From an uncultured Faecalibacterium sp. (GTDB lineage: Bacteria > Bacillota > Clostridia > Oscillospirales > Ruminococcaceae): a stretch of DNA of 64,000 nucleotides. Below the pieces are notes generated by a model. The model had not been told where the DNA came from and ran no database searches. It saw only the letters and a list, made by a program, of their open reading frames with translations. Below are positions 8,533-17,687 of the stretch, piece by piece (position 1 is the first letter of the stretch; every line of letters begins with the position of its first letter). The translations under genes were made by a program, and so were the position numbers. Location of the stretch: positions 130,348-194,347 of the forward strand of contig CAKTEM010000001.1 in assembly GCA_934548045.1 (NCBI GenBank), given 5' to 3'.

Positions 8533-8901
8533 CTTGTTTCACCTCATATATAACGTGTCTGCCGCTGTGATTTCCCGGCAGTTTTGCTTCTGTTATCAGT
8601 ATAAAGAAGCGTCCGGCGCAAATCAAGACGGCTGTTATGCGTTCCCTGCAAGATGATTATGCGTTTTTTGTTATCCAGACACCACATCATGGAATGGAAC
8701 CGCCTTCTTTTCGGGAATGGTTTCCAAAAGCAGGTGCCGATTTTTCGGCAGATGTTACAAGCGGTGGGATACTTCACGGTCTTTTATGCAAAAGCGGCAT
8801 GGTAGTTATACCCGAACCAGCATTTCAAAAACCGATGAAAGGGTGCTAGAATAAATCCAACAAAGCCGGGCTTCGAGTCGTCAAAAAAATATCAAGTCAA
8901 C

Positions 8902-8929
8902 ACTGTCCGCACTGCGCAAAGCGGACAGT
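8902..8929 (+). promoter_or_regulatory. Hairpin in the leader of the citrate-type transporter
   Basis: ACTGTCCGC and GCGGACAGT form a perfect 9-bp stem with a 10-base loop, ending 8 bases before the AAGGAGG ribosome site. It is well placed for translational or operator control. The rest of the 420-bp divergent region 8533-8952 holds no gene that I can support and no clear promoter hexamers. Confidence 0.5.
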
Positions 8930-8952
8930 CCAATGCCAAGGAGGAAATTTTC

Positions 8953-10266
8953 ATGGCAAATGAGAGTGAAACAAAAAAGACACTAAAGTTGGGCGGCCTT
9001 CCGTGGTGGCAGGCTCTGTGTGTCGTTCTTATCAGCGTGGCGTGTATGGCACTGGGCGTCCAGTCCAGCAGCATCGCTGGTACCCTCTGTTCCGCGTTCG
9101 GTCTGGGCGTTGTCCTGTATGAGTTTGGCGAGCGTCTCCCCATCTGGAACAACTACATCGGCGGCGGTCTGCTGATGGCGTTCTTCGGCACCGCGCTGCT
9201 CAAATTCTTCAACATCATCCCCGAAAAAACGCTGGACAACATCAACCGTGTCATCTCGGGCGATGACGTCAACCTGCTGGAAGTCTATATCATCTTCCTG
9301 ATCGCTGGTTCGGTTCTGGCACTGGACAAGGACATCCTGCTCAAGAGCTTTGTGGGTTACATCCCCTCGATTCTGGGCGGTCTGGCAATGGCCGCTCTGC
9401 TGGGCGTTCTGGTTGGTCTGGCCGTCGGCGTTGACCCCCAGACCACCATTATGAAGTACGTCCTGCCCATCATGGGCGGCGGCAACGGCGCAGGTGCCGT
9501 TCCTCTGAGCAACATCTACGAGACCGTCACCGGCGACCCGGCGGCAAACTTCTACGGATTCGCCATCATCATCCTGACCATCGGCAACATCTTCGCCATC
9601 ATCGGTTCTGCGCTGCTGAATACGCTGGGCGAAAAGTTCCCTGCTCTGACCGGCGATAAGAAGACCATCGTCCGCGGCGGCGAACACCTCGCCCGTGAGG
9701 ACAAGAAAGTGACCTGCACCATGCAGGATGAGCTGGGCGCACTGGTTCTCACGCTGGGCTGCTACGGCGTCGGCCGTCTGATGAGCAAAGTCATCCTTCC
9801 CAAGATCGCAGGCGCATCCATCCACGCTTACGCTTATATGATCATCTTCGTCGTCATTCTGGCTGCGACCGGCATCGTTCCGGAGGGTGTCCGCGCCGGT
9901 GCAAAGCGGCTGCAGAGCTTCATGAGTACTGCTCTCGGCATGGTCATCATGGTCGGCATGGGCGCAGACTTCGACATCGCTGAACTGTTCAGCGTCATGA
10001 CTCCGGGCAACGTCGCAATGGCACTCGCCATCGTCGTGGGCGCGGTCATCGGCTCCGGTGTCGTGGGCTATCTGGTCGGCTTCTACCCCGTCGATACCGC
10101 TCTGACCGCCGGCCTGTGCATGGCAAACCGTGGCGGTTCTGGCGATCTGGCCTGCCTCGGTGCAGCCAAGCGCATGGACCTGATGGCTTACGCACAGCTG
10201 TCCTCTCGTCTGGGCGGCGCGATCGTTCTGATCATCGCTTCCTTCGTCTTCTCGTTCTGGATGTAA
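8953..10266 (+). CDS. 2-hydroxycarboxylate transporter (CitS/MaeN family), Na+- or H+-coupled citrate/malate symporter
   Basis: 437 residues with about eleven membrane segments. Family landmarks are present: GGGNGAGAVPLSNIYE near residue 173, which is the first GGxG re-entrant loop, and the second loop region ANRGGSGDLACLGAAKRM near residue 395, followed by AQLSSRLGG with the substrate-binding arginine. Members carry citrate, malate or lactate across the membrane. The start has AAGGAGG 8 bases upstream. Its neighbours (RraA-like protein, LysR, aconitase, isocitrate dehydrogenase, citX-citG, citC) favour citrate uptake. A strong terminator follows. Confidence 0.92.
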   Translation: MANESETKKTLKLGGLPWWQALCVVLISVACMALGVQSSSIAGTLCSAFGLGVVLYEFGERLPIWNNYIGGGLLMAFFGTALLKFFNIIPEKTLDNINRVISGDDVNLLEVYIIFLIAGSVLALDKDILLKSFVGYIPSILGGLAMAALLGVLVGLAVGVDPQTTIMKYVLPIMGGGNGAGAVPLSNIYETVTGDPAANFYGFAIIILTIGNIFAIIGSALLNTLGEKFPALTGDKKTIVRGGEHLAREDKKVTCTMQDELGALVLTLGCYGVGRLMSKVILPKIAGASIHAYAYMIIFVVILAATGIVPEGVRAGAKRLQSFMSTALGMVIMVGMGADFDIAELFSVMTPGNVAMALAIVVGAVIGSGVVGYLVGFYPVDTALTAGLCMANRGGSGDLACLGAAKRMDLMAYAQLSSRLGGAIVLIIASFVFSFWM

Positions 10267-10296
10267 AAATCACCAGAAACCTTCTGCTTCCATAAG

Positions 10297-10334
10297 AAAA
10301 ACCGGGCTTCATTTTCGGATGAGGCCCGGTTTTT
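10297..10334 (+). terminator. Terminator of the citrate-type transporter
   Basis: ACCGGGC and GCCCGGT arms flanked by A- and T-runs; TTTTT follows the stem directly, 30 bp past the stop. Confidence 0.88.
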
Positions 10335-10348
10335 CTGCGTTGTCCGGC

Positions 10349-10377
10349 TTGCAGAATCTGACCGGATTCGATATAAT
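10349..10377 (+). promoter_or_regulatory. Promoter of the first LysR gene
   Basis: TTGCAG, a 17-bp spacer and a perfect TATAAT, 38 bp before the LysR ATG. Confidence 0.75.
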
Positions 10378-10414
10378 ATTATCAAACAAAAATGGGAATG
10401 GAGTGGCATCACGT

Positions 10415-11335
10415 ATGGATCTGGATCAGATGCGGTATTTTGTCACCGTGGCAGATTGCCACAGCATCACCAAGGCAGCCCAGCAGCTGTATATCTCGCA
10501 GCCATCGCTCAGCCGAAGCATCGCCGCTGTGGAGGAAGAGGCCGGCACCCTTCTGCTCGACCGCACCACGCGCCCTCTGAGCCTGACCTTTGCCGGGCAG
10601 CGGTACTATGAGACAGCGAGAAAAATTCTGGAATTGAGTACCGACTTGAACCGTCAGCTGCGCGACATCAACGACTGTGCCAGCGGCCAGATCACCATCG
10701 GCTGTTCCAGCCAGCGCGCGGCCTACACCCTGCCGGCTGTGCTGCCAAAATTCAAGGCACGTTATCCCGGTGTCGAGATTCGCACCTGCGAGCAGGACTC
10801 GGCCTATCTGGAAGACGCCCTGCTGAAAGGCAAAGTCGATCTGGTCGTCTTTCCCGACCAGACGACGCTGGAATCCAACGACCTCATCGACACGATCGTT
10901 CTGGGGCCGGAAGAGTTCCTGCTGGTCTGTGGTGACGGCGTGCTGAGCCGGGAACAATGTCTGGATGGATTCAGCAAGACTGTGGATTTTGCCCGTCTGA
11001 AAGACATGCCTTTTGTAACGCTGACATCTGGCCACGGCAGTCGCCGGATGTGCAACCGCATCTTCAGGCAATTCGGTTTTGAGCCGAAGATCGTCTTCGA
11101 GTGCGACAGCAACGCGCTCGTCCTCCGCATTGCCGCCGCCAAAGTCGGCCTTGCCATGATGCCAGATAAGGTCGTCAAGATGCACACCGGATGTGTGGCG
11201 GTGAATACCTATTCCATCTCGAACCCACCAATGACGTGGAACGTCCTTGCCGCTTTCCGCAAAGGTCATTACCGTACCAAGGCCGAGCAGTATCTGCTCT
11301 CGCTCCTGCTGGAATTTTATCAGAAAAAGTCGTAA
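10415..11335 (+). CDS. LysR-family transcriptional regulator
   Basis: 306 residues: an N-terminal winged helix (residues 1-60, with SITKAAQQLYISQPSLSRSI as the recognition region) and a co-inducer-binding domain to the end. The ATG at 10415 begins MDLDQMRYF, the normal LysR start. It sits between the citrate-type transporter and the isocitrate dehydrogenase/aconitase genes, and a LysR-like dyad precedes the dehydrogenase. It is a good candidate activator of this citrate region. The effector is not known; citrate or a related acid is an inference from context. Confidence 0.92.
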   Translation: MDLDQMRYFVTVADCHSITKAAQQLYISQPSLSRSIAAVEEEAGTLLLDRTTRPLSLTFAGQRYYETARKILELSTDLNRQLRDINDCASGQITIGCSSQRAAYTLPAVLPKFKARYPGVEIRTCEQDSAYLEDALLKGKVDLVVFPDQTTLESNDLIDTIVLGPEEFLLVCGDGVLSREQCLDGFSKTVDFARLKDMPFVTLTSGHGSRRMCNRIFRQFGFEPKIVFECDSNALVLRIAAAKVGLAMMPDKVVKMHTGCVAVNTYSISNPPMTWNVLAAFRKGHYRTKAEQYLLSLLLEFYQKKS

Positions 11336-11348
11336 TATCCCACGTTTT

Positions 11349-11375
11349 GCTGCCGCTTTTCGCGGCAGCTTTTTT
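11349..11375 (+). terminator. Terminator of the first LysR gene
   Basis: GCTGCCGC/GCGGCAGC stem, 5-base loop and a run of six T, 13 bp past the stop. Confidence 0.9.
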
Positions 11376-11514
11376 GTTTACAACTTTGTTATTCAATAAA
11401 CGAATGACGACTATGCCGCATCCTGCATGACAGCAAGAAACACCTCCGAAATTTGTTCAACCTGCCCGAATCACACCCCTCAAATCACTGGTTTTGGCGG
11501 TTTCGACACGAAGT

Positions 11515-11529
11515 ATTCAATATTTGAAT
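11515..11529 (+). promoter_or_regulatory. LysR-type operator candidate upstream of isocitrate dehydrogenase
   Basis: ATTCAA-TAT-TTGAAT, a perfect dyad that fits the T-N11-A rule for LysR boxes. It lies 24 bp upstream of the -35 element of the next promoter, the usual place for activation. Confidence 0.55.
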
Positions 11530-11552
11530 GGATACCCCAAAGAAAACCATAT

Positions 11553-11581
11553 TTTACATTGATGCTTCCGACTGTTACAAT
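11553..11581 (+). promoter_or_regulatory. Promoter of the isocitrate dehydrogenase-aconitase operon
   Basis: TTTACA, 17-bp spacer and TACAAT, 70 bp before the start codon. A long AT-rich upstream region (11376-11552) holds no gene. Confidence 0.65.
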
Positions 11582-11650
11582 AAAGACACAAAAAGAGAGC
11601 GAGCCAAACAAAAGGCTCGAAACAGATAAAAACTTCAGGGGGTATTTATT

Positions 11651-12850
11651 ATGGCTACTACCGCATCACAGGAACAGCAGATCAAGGTCGCACAGGATAA
11701 GCTGGCAGAGCTGATCCGCAGTGAGTTCACCCGTATCGACCGGATGAAGGCCGATCAGGAGGTCACCGACTTCTCCAAGCTGGAGACCATCACCATCGGC
11801 GTGATGCCCGGCGACGGCATCGGCCCCATCATTATGGAGCAGGCACTTCGTGTTCTGAAAGACCTGTTGGCCCCCGAGCTGGCAAGCGGCCGGGTGAAGA
11901 TTCGGATGATCGAGGGCATGACCTTCGAGCGTCGTGCCGCTCTGAACGAGTCTCTGCCCGAGGATGTTCTGGCCGCATGCAAGGAGTGCAACGTCCTCAT
12001 TAAGGGACCCTTCGTCACTCCCCGTGCCGGTGAGTGCTTCCCGGACGGCACCCCGATGCCCAACCTCGTCTCCGCAAACAGCCTGCTGCGCCGCAGCCTC
12101 GAGCTGTTCGCCGCTGTCCGCCCCATTAAGATCCCCGAAAAGAACATCGACTGGTGCTTCTTCCGTGAGAACATCGAGGGCGAGTACATCTGGGGCAACA
12201 AGGGTATTCAGGTCAACGAAGACCTCGGCTTCGACTTCAAGGTCCAGACCAAGCAGGGCAGCGAGCGCATCGCTCGTGCTGCTTTCGAGTACGCACGCAA
12301 GAACGGCAAGCACAATGTGACCGCCGTCACCAAGGCAAACATCGTCAAGCTGGCCGACGGCAACTTCCTGCGCTGTGTCCACCACATCGGCGAGACCGAG
12401 TATCCCGAAATTGAGATTCAGGAGCGTCTGGTCGATGCCATGACCGCAAAGATGGCTGACCCTGAGTTCACCAAGGGCTGCGAGGTCTTCGTCCTGCCCA
12501 ACCTGTACGGCGATATCGTCACCGACGCCGCCGCTGAGATGCAGGGAGGTCTGGGCAGTGCTTCTTCCTCCAACATCGGCAACAAGTACGCTCTGTTCGA
12601 GGCCATCCACGGCACCGCTCCCTACCTGATGAGCCACGGCCGCGGCAACTACGCAAACCCCTGCTCCATCATCCGTGCAGCTGGTCAGCTGATGGCACAC
12701 ATCGGCTACGGCGACCGGAACGAGAAGCTGGAAAAGGCTCTGGACATCTGCTGCAACAAGGAAAAGAAGCTCGTCGTCACCACCGACAAGGACGGCGCAA
12801 CTGCCGCAGAGTTCACCGATTACCTGCTGGATACCATCCACAGCCTGTAA
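11651..12850 (+). CDS. Isocitrate/isopropylmalate dehydrogenase family protein, probable isocitrate dehydrogenase
   Basis: 399 residues. The family signature appears as GVMPGDGIGP at residue 51, the substrate-binding serine region NSLLRRSLELFAAVRP, and the metal-binding NLYGDIVTDAAAEMQGGLGSASSSNIG. The sequence EAIHGTAPYLMSHGRGNYANP near residue 318 is the cofactor-binding part. Because it is followed at once by aconitase, it most likely oxidises isocitrate to 2-oxoglutarate for glutamate synthesis. Isopropylmalate or homoisocitrate cannot be fully excluded, and NAD versus NADP use is not decided here. GGGGGT lies 7 bases before the ATG. Confidence 0.87.
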   Translation: MATTASQEQQIKVAQDKLAELIRSEFTRIDRMKADQEVTDFSKLETITIGVMPGDGIGPIIMEQALRVLKDLLAPELASGRVKIRMIEGMTFERRAALNESLPEDVLAACKECNVLIKGPFVTPRAGECFPDGTPMPNLVSANSLLRRSLELFAAVRPIKIPEKNIDWCFFRENIEGEYIWGNKGIQVNEDLGFDFKVQTKQGSERIARAAFEYARKNGKHNVTAVTKANIVKLADGNFLRCVHHIGETEYPEIEIQERLVDAMTAKMADPEFTKGCEVFVLPNLYGDIVTDAAAEMQGGLGSASSSNIGNKYALFEAIHGTAPYLMSHGRGNYANPCSIIRAAGQLMAHIGYGDRNEKLEKALDICCNKEKKLVVTTDKDGATAAEFTDYLLDTIHSL

Positions 12851-12911
12851 CCCTCTCCGTCACCTTTGGTGACACCTCTCCCAGAGGGAGAGGCCTTGGC
12901 AAGCCGGTCGA
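12851..12911. repeat. Dispersed palindromic repeat (REP-like), partial copy
   Basis: Two adjacent palindromes, GTCACCtttGGTGAC and CTCTCCCagaGGGAGAG, followed by GCCTTGGC. The same components in a similar order occur in the longer element at 52790-52949. The copy lies between two co-directional genes and may act as an intercistronic hairpin. Confidence 0.6.
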
Positions 12912-12990
12912 GTCTGTGCATCTGAATCCAAGTACCGGGCCTTGCGGTGAAACTCTAAATACTGCTGCGATGAAAAGGGAGAACAACGAT

Positions 12991-14946
12991 ATGGCAATGA
13001 ATCTGACACGCAAGATCATCTCCGCACATCTGACCAAACCTTCGGCCATGAACCCGGGCGATGAGATTTATCTGAAATTCGACCAGACCCTGACCCACGA
13101 CATCAACGCCGTCATGTGCTATCTGGCACTCGAGGGCATGGGCATCAAACGGGTCCGCACCGAAGTTTCGGTCAGCTACCTCGACCACAACCTGCTGTAT
13201 GTCAACACCAACACCCCGGACGACCACATCTTCCTGACCTCCATTGCCAAGAAGTACGGCATCTACCTCTCTCGTCCGGGCAACGGCATCATGCACAGCG
13301 TCCAGTATGCGCGGTTCGGCATCCCGGGCAAGACCAGCCTCGGCACCGACAGTCACACCACCACCGGCGGTGCCATCGGTATGCTGGCCATCGGCGGCGG
13401 CGGTATGGATGGCGCGACCGCAATGGCCGGTCTGCCCATCCGTCTGAAAATGCCGAAGGTCGTCCGGGTCTATCTGACCGGCAAGCTCCGTCCGGGCTGC
13501 TCCGGCAAGGATGTCATCCTCGAGATGCTCCGCCGCTACTCGGTCAAGGGCGGTCTGGGCCGTGTCTACGAGTACGTCGGCCCGGGCGTTGAGACGATGG
13601 AAGTTCCCGAGCGTGCCACCATCGCCAACATGGGCGCAGAGCTGGGCGCAACCGGTTCCATCTTCCCGGCAGACGAGACAGTTCGTCGTTTCTTCATCGC
13701 ACAGGACCGTGAGAAGGACTTCGTCGAGATGAAGGCTGACGAGGGCTGTGATTACGACGAATATGTCGAGATCAACCTGAGTGAGCTGGAGCCCCTCATC
13801 GCCTGCCCCCACTCCCCGGACAATGTCCACAAGGTATCCGAAATTGAGAAAAAACCGGTCCAGCAGGTCTTCATCGGCAGCTGCACCAACGGCAGCTACA
13901 CCGATATCGCCCGTGCCGCCTTGGTCTTCAAAGGCCGTCACGTCAACGAGAACGTCAGCTGCACCTGCGGCATTGCGACCCGTCAGATCTACAAACAGCT
14001 GCTTCACGACGGTTATCTGGACATGCTGGTGGATGCCGGTGTCCGTCTGATCGAAATCGCCTGCGGCCCCTGCTGCGGTATCGGCCAGACGCCGCCGACC
14101 AACGGCATCGCTGTCCGCACCTCGAACCGCAACTTCAAGGGCCGCAGCGGCAGTGCGAACGCTCAGCTCTACCTCGTCAGCCCCGAAACCGCAGCGGCAA
14201 CCGCCGTTGCAGGCACGTTTACGACGGCTGAGGACATCATGGGCGCGGACGTCAGTGAGCTGGCAAATGTCCACGAGCCGGAGCACTACTTCATCGACGA
14301 CTCGATGTTTATCAAACCCCTGCCGGATGAGGAGCTGGAAAAAGTCCAGATCATCCGCGGCCCGAACATCAAGCCGCTGCCCATCCCGGAGAAGCCCGAG
14401 GAGAACCTCGACGCCCGTATCAGCCTGAAAGCCGGTGACAACATCACCACCGACGACATCACTCCTGCTTCGGCAGAGTTCAGCTCGATGCGCTCCAATA
14501 TGCCGCTGATGGCACAGTATGCCTACTGCCGGTATGACCCCGAGTTCTCCAAGCGTGCACAGAGCTACGGCAAGAGCATCATCATCGGCGGCGAGAACTA
14601 CGGTCAGGGTTCCTCCCGTGAACATGCCGCCATCACCCCGATGTTCCTCGGCGTCAAGGCGGTCATCGCCAAGAGCATGGCGCGCATCCACAAAAACAAC
14701 CTCATCAATCACGGCGTTGTTCCGATGATCTTCGCAGACCCGGCGGACTACGACAAACTGAACCTGTCGGACGAGCTGTACATCCCGAACTTCCGGCAGC
14801 AGATCCAGTCCAAGCATGTCACCATCGAGGACAAGACCACCGGCACCTCTTTTGATGCCGTGCTGGAACTGTCCGATGACGAGATCGAGGTCATCCTTGA
14901 GGGCGGTCAGCTGCGGTATGTGCAGAGAGAGCTCCAGAAAATCTGA
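12991..14946 (+). CDS. acn: Aconitate hydratase (monomeric bacterial/archaeal type)
   Basis: About 651 residues, as expected for the Aquifex-type aconitase. The three [4Fe-4S] cysteines are present: one in GSCTNGSYTDI, and two in ACGPCCGIGQ. The swivel domain after residue 490 contains GENYGQGSSREHAAI with the catalytic S-R loop, and KSMARIHKNNLINHGVVP. It interconverts citrate and isocitrate, feeding the dehydrogenase encoded just upstream. I chose the ATG at 12991 (MAMNLTRKI) because GGGAG precedes it by 9 bases; longer upstream starts run into the repeat. Confidence 0.92.
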   Translation: MAMNLTRKIISAHLTKPSAMNPGDEIYLKFDQTLTHDINAVMCYLALEGMGIKRVRTEVSVSYLDHNLLYVNTNTPDDHIFLTSIAKKYGIYLSRPGNGIMHSVQYARFGIPGKTSLGTDSHTTTGGAIGMLAIGGGGMDGATAMAGLPIRLKMPKVVRVYLTGKLRPGCSGKDVILEMLRRYSVKGGLGRVYEYVGPGVETMEVPERATIANMGAELGATGSIFPADETVRRFFIAQDREKDFVEMKADEGCDYDEYVEINLSELEPLIACPHSPDNVHKVSEIEKKPVQQVFIGSCTNGSYTDIARAALVFKGRHVNENVSCTCGIATRQIYKQLLHDGYLDMLVDAGVRLIEIACGPCCGIGQTPPTNGIAVRTSNRNFKGRSGSANAQLYLVSPETAAATAVAGTFTTAEDIMGADVSELANVHEPEHYFIDDSMFIKPLPDEELEKVQIIRGPNIKPLPIPEKPEENLDARISLKAGDNITTDDITPASAEFSSMRSNMPLMAQYAYCRYDPEFSKRAQSYGKSIIIGGENYGQGSSREHAAITPMFLGVKAVIAKSMARIHKNNLINHGVVPMIFADPADYDKLNLSDELYIPNFRQQIQSKHVTIEDKTTGTSFDAVLELSDDEIEVILEGGQLRYVQRELQKI

Positions 14947-14978
14947 TATCTTCCGAAGTTTTTATTCTTCTTCCTAAC

Positions 14979-15017
14979 AAAAGCCATGCCGTGACAGCCT
15001 GCTGCGGCATGGCTTTT
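14979..15017 (+). terminator. Terminator or attenuator between the two hydratase genes
   Basis: A perfect 13-bp stem, AAAAGCCATGCCG/CGGCATGGCTTTT, 32 bp past the aconitase stop and just before the next ribosome site. Partial read-through would still allow co-expression. Confidence 0.8.
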
Positions 15018-15035
15018 CTCGAATGGAGGTTTATT

Positions 15036-17276
15036 ATGGTAACATTGCATGAAAATGGTGTCTTTCTGAACCCGGACGGCACGATTTGCGAAAATCCCAC
15101 CCTGACCGAGGCCGAAGCCCGGAAAAACGGGATGGCGTGGCGCATCCTTGAAGCGCACAACCACAGCGGCGACATGGAGCATCTGCGTCTGATGTTCGAC
15201 GCTCTGGTTTCACCTGACAACAACTATGTCAGCATTTTGCAGACGGCCCGTGCTTCCGGCATGAAGAAGTTCCCGGTGCCGTATGTCCTCTCCAACTGCC
15301 ACAACACCCTTTGCGGCGTCGGCGGCACCATCAACGAGGACGACCACATGTTTGGTCTGGACAATGCCAAAAAATACGGCGGTATCTTTGTGCCGCGCTA
15401 CCGGGCTGTTCTCCACCAGTACATGCGTGAGATGATGGCCGGCTGCGGCAAAATGATCCTCGGTTCCGACTCCCACACCCGGTATGGTGCGGTCGGCACG
15501 ATGGGCATCGGCGAGGGCGGCGGCGAGATTGCAAAGCAGCTGCTGGGCCGCACCTATGACCTGAACCGTCCGCCGGTGGTCGCTGTCGTTCTGACCGGCA
15601 AACCCCAGCCTGGCGTCGGTCCGATGGACGTCGCGCTGGCAATGATCGCAAAGACCTTCAAAAACGGCTTCAACAAGAACAAAATTTTGGAAGTCCTTGG
15701 CCCGGGCGTTGCAAACCTGTCGATGGAATACCGGATGGGCATCGACGTCATGACGACCGAGAGTGCCGCCCTGTCCAGCATCTGGGTGACGGACGACAAG
15801 ACCCGTATCTGGCTGGAAAAGCACGGACGCCCGGAAGAATATCATCCAATGGCACCTTCCGGCGTGACTTACTACGACAGCTTGATTGAAATTGACCTCG
15901 ACACCGTCGAGTGCATGATGGCTCTGCCCTACCACCCCAGCAACGCCCTGCCGATCCGGGAATTCAAGGCTGACCCGGCGAAATATCTCGCCGCCGTTGA
16001 GGCCGAGGGCAACAAGATCAAGGGCGAACATGGCCAGCCGTTCCACATCATGGACAAGCTCAAAGACGACGGCCTGCATGTCGACCAGGCCCTTGTCTCC
16101 GGCTGTGCAGGCGGCATGTTCGAGAACCTGTCCGCCATGGCCGACATCCTCGACTGCTGCGCCCTGCCCGGCAACGGCCCTTTCCTTGGCATCAACCCGG
16201 CCAGCCAGCCAGTCTATCTTGACGCTATCCGGAAAGGTGTTGCCGACACCCTCACCCTCGCCGGTGCGGTCATACGGGCATCCATGTGCGGCCCCTGTTT
16301 CGGCGTCAGTGACATCCCGGCGGACAATCAGCTGTCCATCCGCCATGTCACCCGGAACTATCCCAACCGCGAAGGTTCCAAGCCCGGCAACGGACAGATG
16401 GCGGCGGCGATCCTGATGGATGCCCGGTCGATTGCAGCCACCGTCCGGAATGGCGGTGTTCTGACTGCCGCCACCGAGCTGGATGTGAACTACATCGAAC
16501 GGGAACACGATTTCGACCCGACCATCTATCAGAATCAGGTCTACAACAACGCCGGAAAGCCAGATGAGACAGTCAAGCTGCGGATGGGTCCGAACATCGC
16601 CAGCTGGCCCGAGATGTTCCCCTACGCAAAGCATCTGCTTCTCCGGGTCGCCGGTGCCTACGAGGGTTCCGTCACGACCGACGAGCTGGTTCCCTCCGGC
16701 GACGCCACCGCCTACCGCTCCAACCCGGAAAAGATCTCGGACTATACCATGATCTCCCGTGACCCGGGTTATCGCGCCCGTGCAAAGGCCGTGCGTGCCG
16801 ATGCTACTCTTGTCCGTTCCGGCAAGCTGCCCGAAGACCCTGCCGCCGCCTGCGCGGTCAGCAAGGCCGTCGCTCTGCTGGGCTGCAAGCCGGAAGAGCT
16901 GACCTACGGCAGTATCATCACCAGCGACGCCATCGGCGACGGCTCTTCCCGTGAACAGGCCGCAAGCAACCAGAAAGTTCTGGGCGGCTACGCAAACCTC
17001 GCCTGCGAATACTCCACCAAGCGTTACCGCTCCAACCTCATCAACTGGGGCATCCTGCCGCTCCTGACGGCGGAAAATCCGCATCTGCAAGTGGGCGATT
17101 TCGTTCTCATCGAGAATGTCCGTGACGCCATCGCCGCTGACAACACAGAAATTACCCTCCACATCTGGAATGATGCCGGTGAGCGCGTCCACACCGCAAC
17201 GCTGGGCGGCATGACGAAGGAGGAAAAGGAAATTCTGGCCTCCGGCTGTCTCATCAATTATTACCGCGCAGAGTAA
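15036..17276 (+). CDS. Aconitase-superfamily hydratase (YbhJ-like)
   Basis: About 746 residues, close to the size of the E. coli putative hydratase YbhJ, which it resembles in layout. Conserved parts include LGSDSHTRYGAVGTMGIGEGGGE, VSGCAGGMFENL, a cysteine pair in ASMCGPCFGVSD for the Fe-S cluster, and IGDGSSREQAASNQK in the swivel domain. The substrate of this branch is not established; it should hydrate/dehydrate a hydroxy acid. GGAGG lies 6 bases before the chosen ATG. Lying in tandem behind aconitase, it probably belongs to the same citrate or tricarboxylate programme. Confidence 0.85.
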   Translation: MVTLHENGVFLNPDGTICENPTLTEAEARKNGMAWRILEAHNHSGDMEHLRLMFDALVSPDNNYVSILQTARASGMKKFPVPYVLSNCHNTLCGVGGTINEDDHMFGLDNAKKYGGIFVPRYRAVLHQYMREMMAGCGKMILGSDSHTRYGAVGTMGIGEGGGEIAKQLLGRTYDLNRPPVVAVVLTGKPQPGVGPMDVALAMIAKTFKNGFNKNKILEVLGPGVANLSMEYRMGIDVMTTESAALSSIWVTDDKTRIWLEKHGRPEEYHPMAPSGVTYYDSLIEIDLDTVECMMALPYHPSNALPIREFKADPAKYLAAVEAEGNKIKGEHGQPFHIMDKLKDDGLHVDQALVSGCAGGMFENLSAMADILDCCALPGNGPFLGINPASQPVYLDAIRKGVADTLTLAGAVIRASMCGPCFGVSDIPADNQLSIRHVTRNYPNREGSKPGNGQMAAAILMDARSIAATVRNGGVLTAATELDVNYIEREHDFDPTIYQNQVYNNAGKPDETVKLRMGPNIASWPEMFPYAKHLLLRVAGAYEGSVTTDELVPSGDATAYRSNPEKISDYTMISRDPGYRARAKAVRADATLVRSGKLPEDPAAACAVSKAVALLGCKPEELTYGSIITSDAIGDGSSREQAASNQKVLGGYANLACEYSTKRYRSNLINWGILPLLTAENPHLQVGDFVLIENVRDAIAADNTEITLHIWNDAGERVHTATLGGMTKEEKEILASGCLINYYRAE

Positions 17277-17302
17277 CGTTACTTTTCAGCAATTCTCTAT
17301 TT

Positions 17303-17330
17303 AAGCCTTGCCTCCGGGCGAGGCTTTTTT
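17303..17330 (+). terminator. Terminator of the second hydratase gene
   Basis: AAGCCT-GCC / GGC-AGGCTT stem with a TCCG loop and six T, 27 bp past the stop. Confidence 0.88.
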
Positions 17331-17687
17331 GTTTCCCTCCAAATCACATAACAGCCTGTTTACTTTCGTCTTACATACATTTTACATTTTTGCCAAATGG
17401 TTTTGATATTCCCCGTTTTATAAGTCTCTCTTGGACTTTTGCTGTGAAATCTGGGATACATTAGTGTTTTTTCTTGCAGATTGCTTCGTGTGATTCCATC
17501 ACCCGGATGTTTCATGCAGTTCCATTCCATATAGGACTTGATTTTCCCGAAAATTCATCATTTATCCGGTCTTTTCTTTTGGATTATTTTGTAGTATGAT
17601 GAAGTTATGGAATGACAAATGACGAAATACCCGTCCTTCGCACCTCTTTGCGGAGTCAAAATGCTGAAAGGTGGAGAACCGTTTATT
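17331..17687. other. Intergenic AT-rich region upstream of the second LysR gene
   Basis: 357 bp without a credible gene. An upstream ATG at 17619 in the LysR frame has no ribosome site and would add an unconserved tail. A TATGAT near 17596 could be a -10 element, but no good -35 pairs with it. Confidence 0.4.

Noticed and set aside
8544..8849. Small open frames on both strands in the divergent region before the citrate-type transporter
   Set aside because: No ribosome sites, no recognisable domains, and the region is better explained as regulatory DNA.
11666..12841. 391-codon minus-strand open frame
   Set aside because: Antisense to isocitrate dehydrogenase; composition is a codon-mirror artefact.
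12955..17192. Long minus-strand open frames opposite aconitase and the YbhJ-like gene
   Set aside because: No domain motifs or ribosome sites, while the plus strand has complete Fe-S and swivel motifs.
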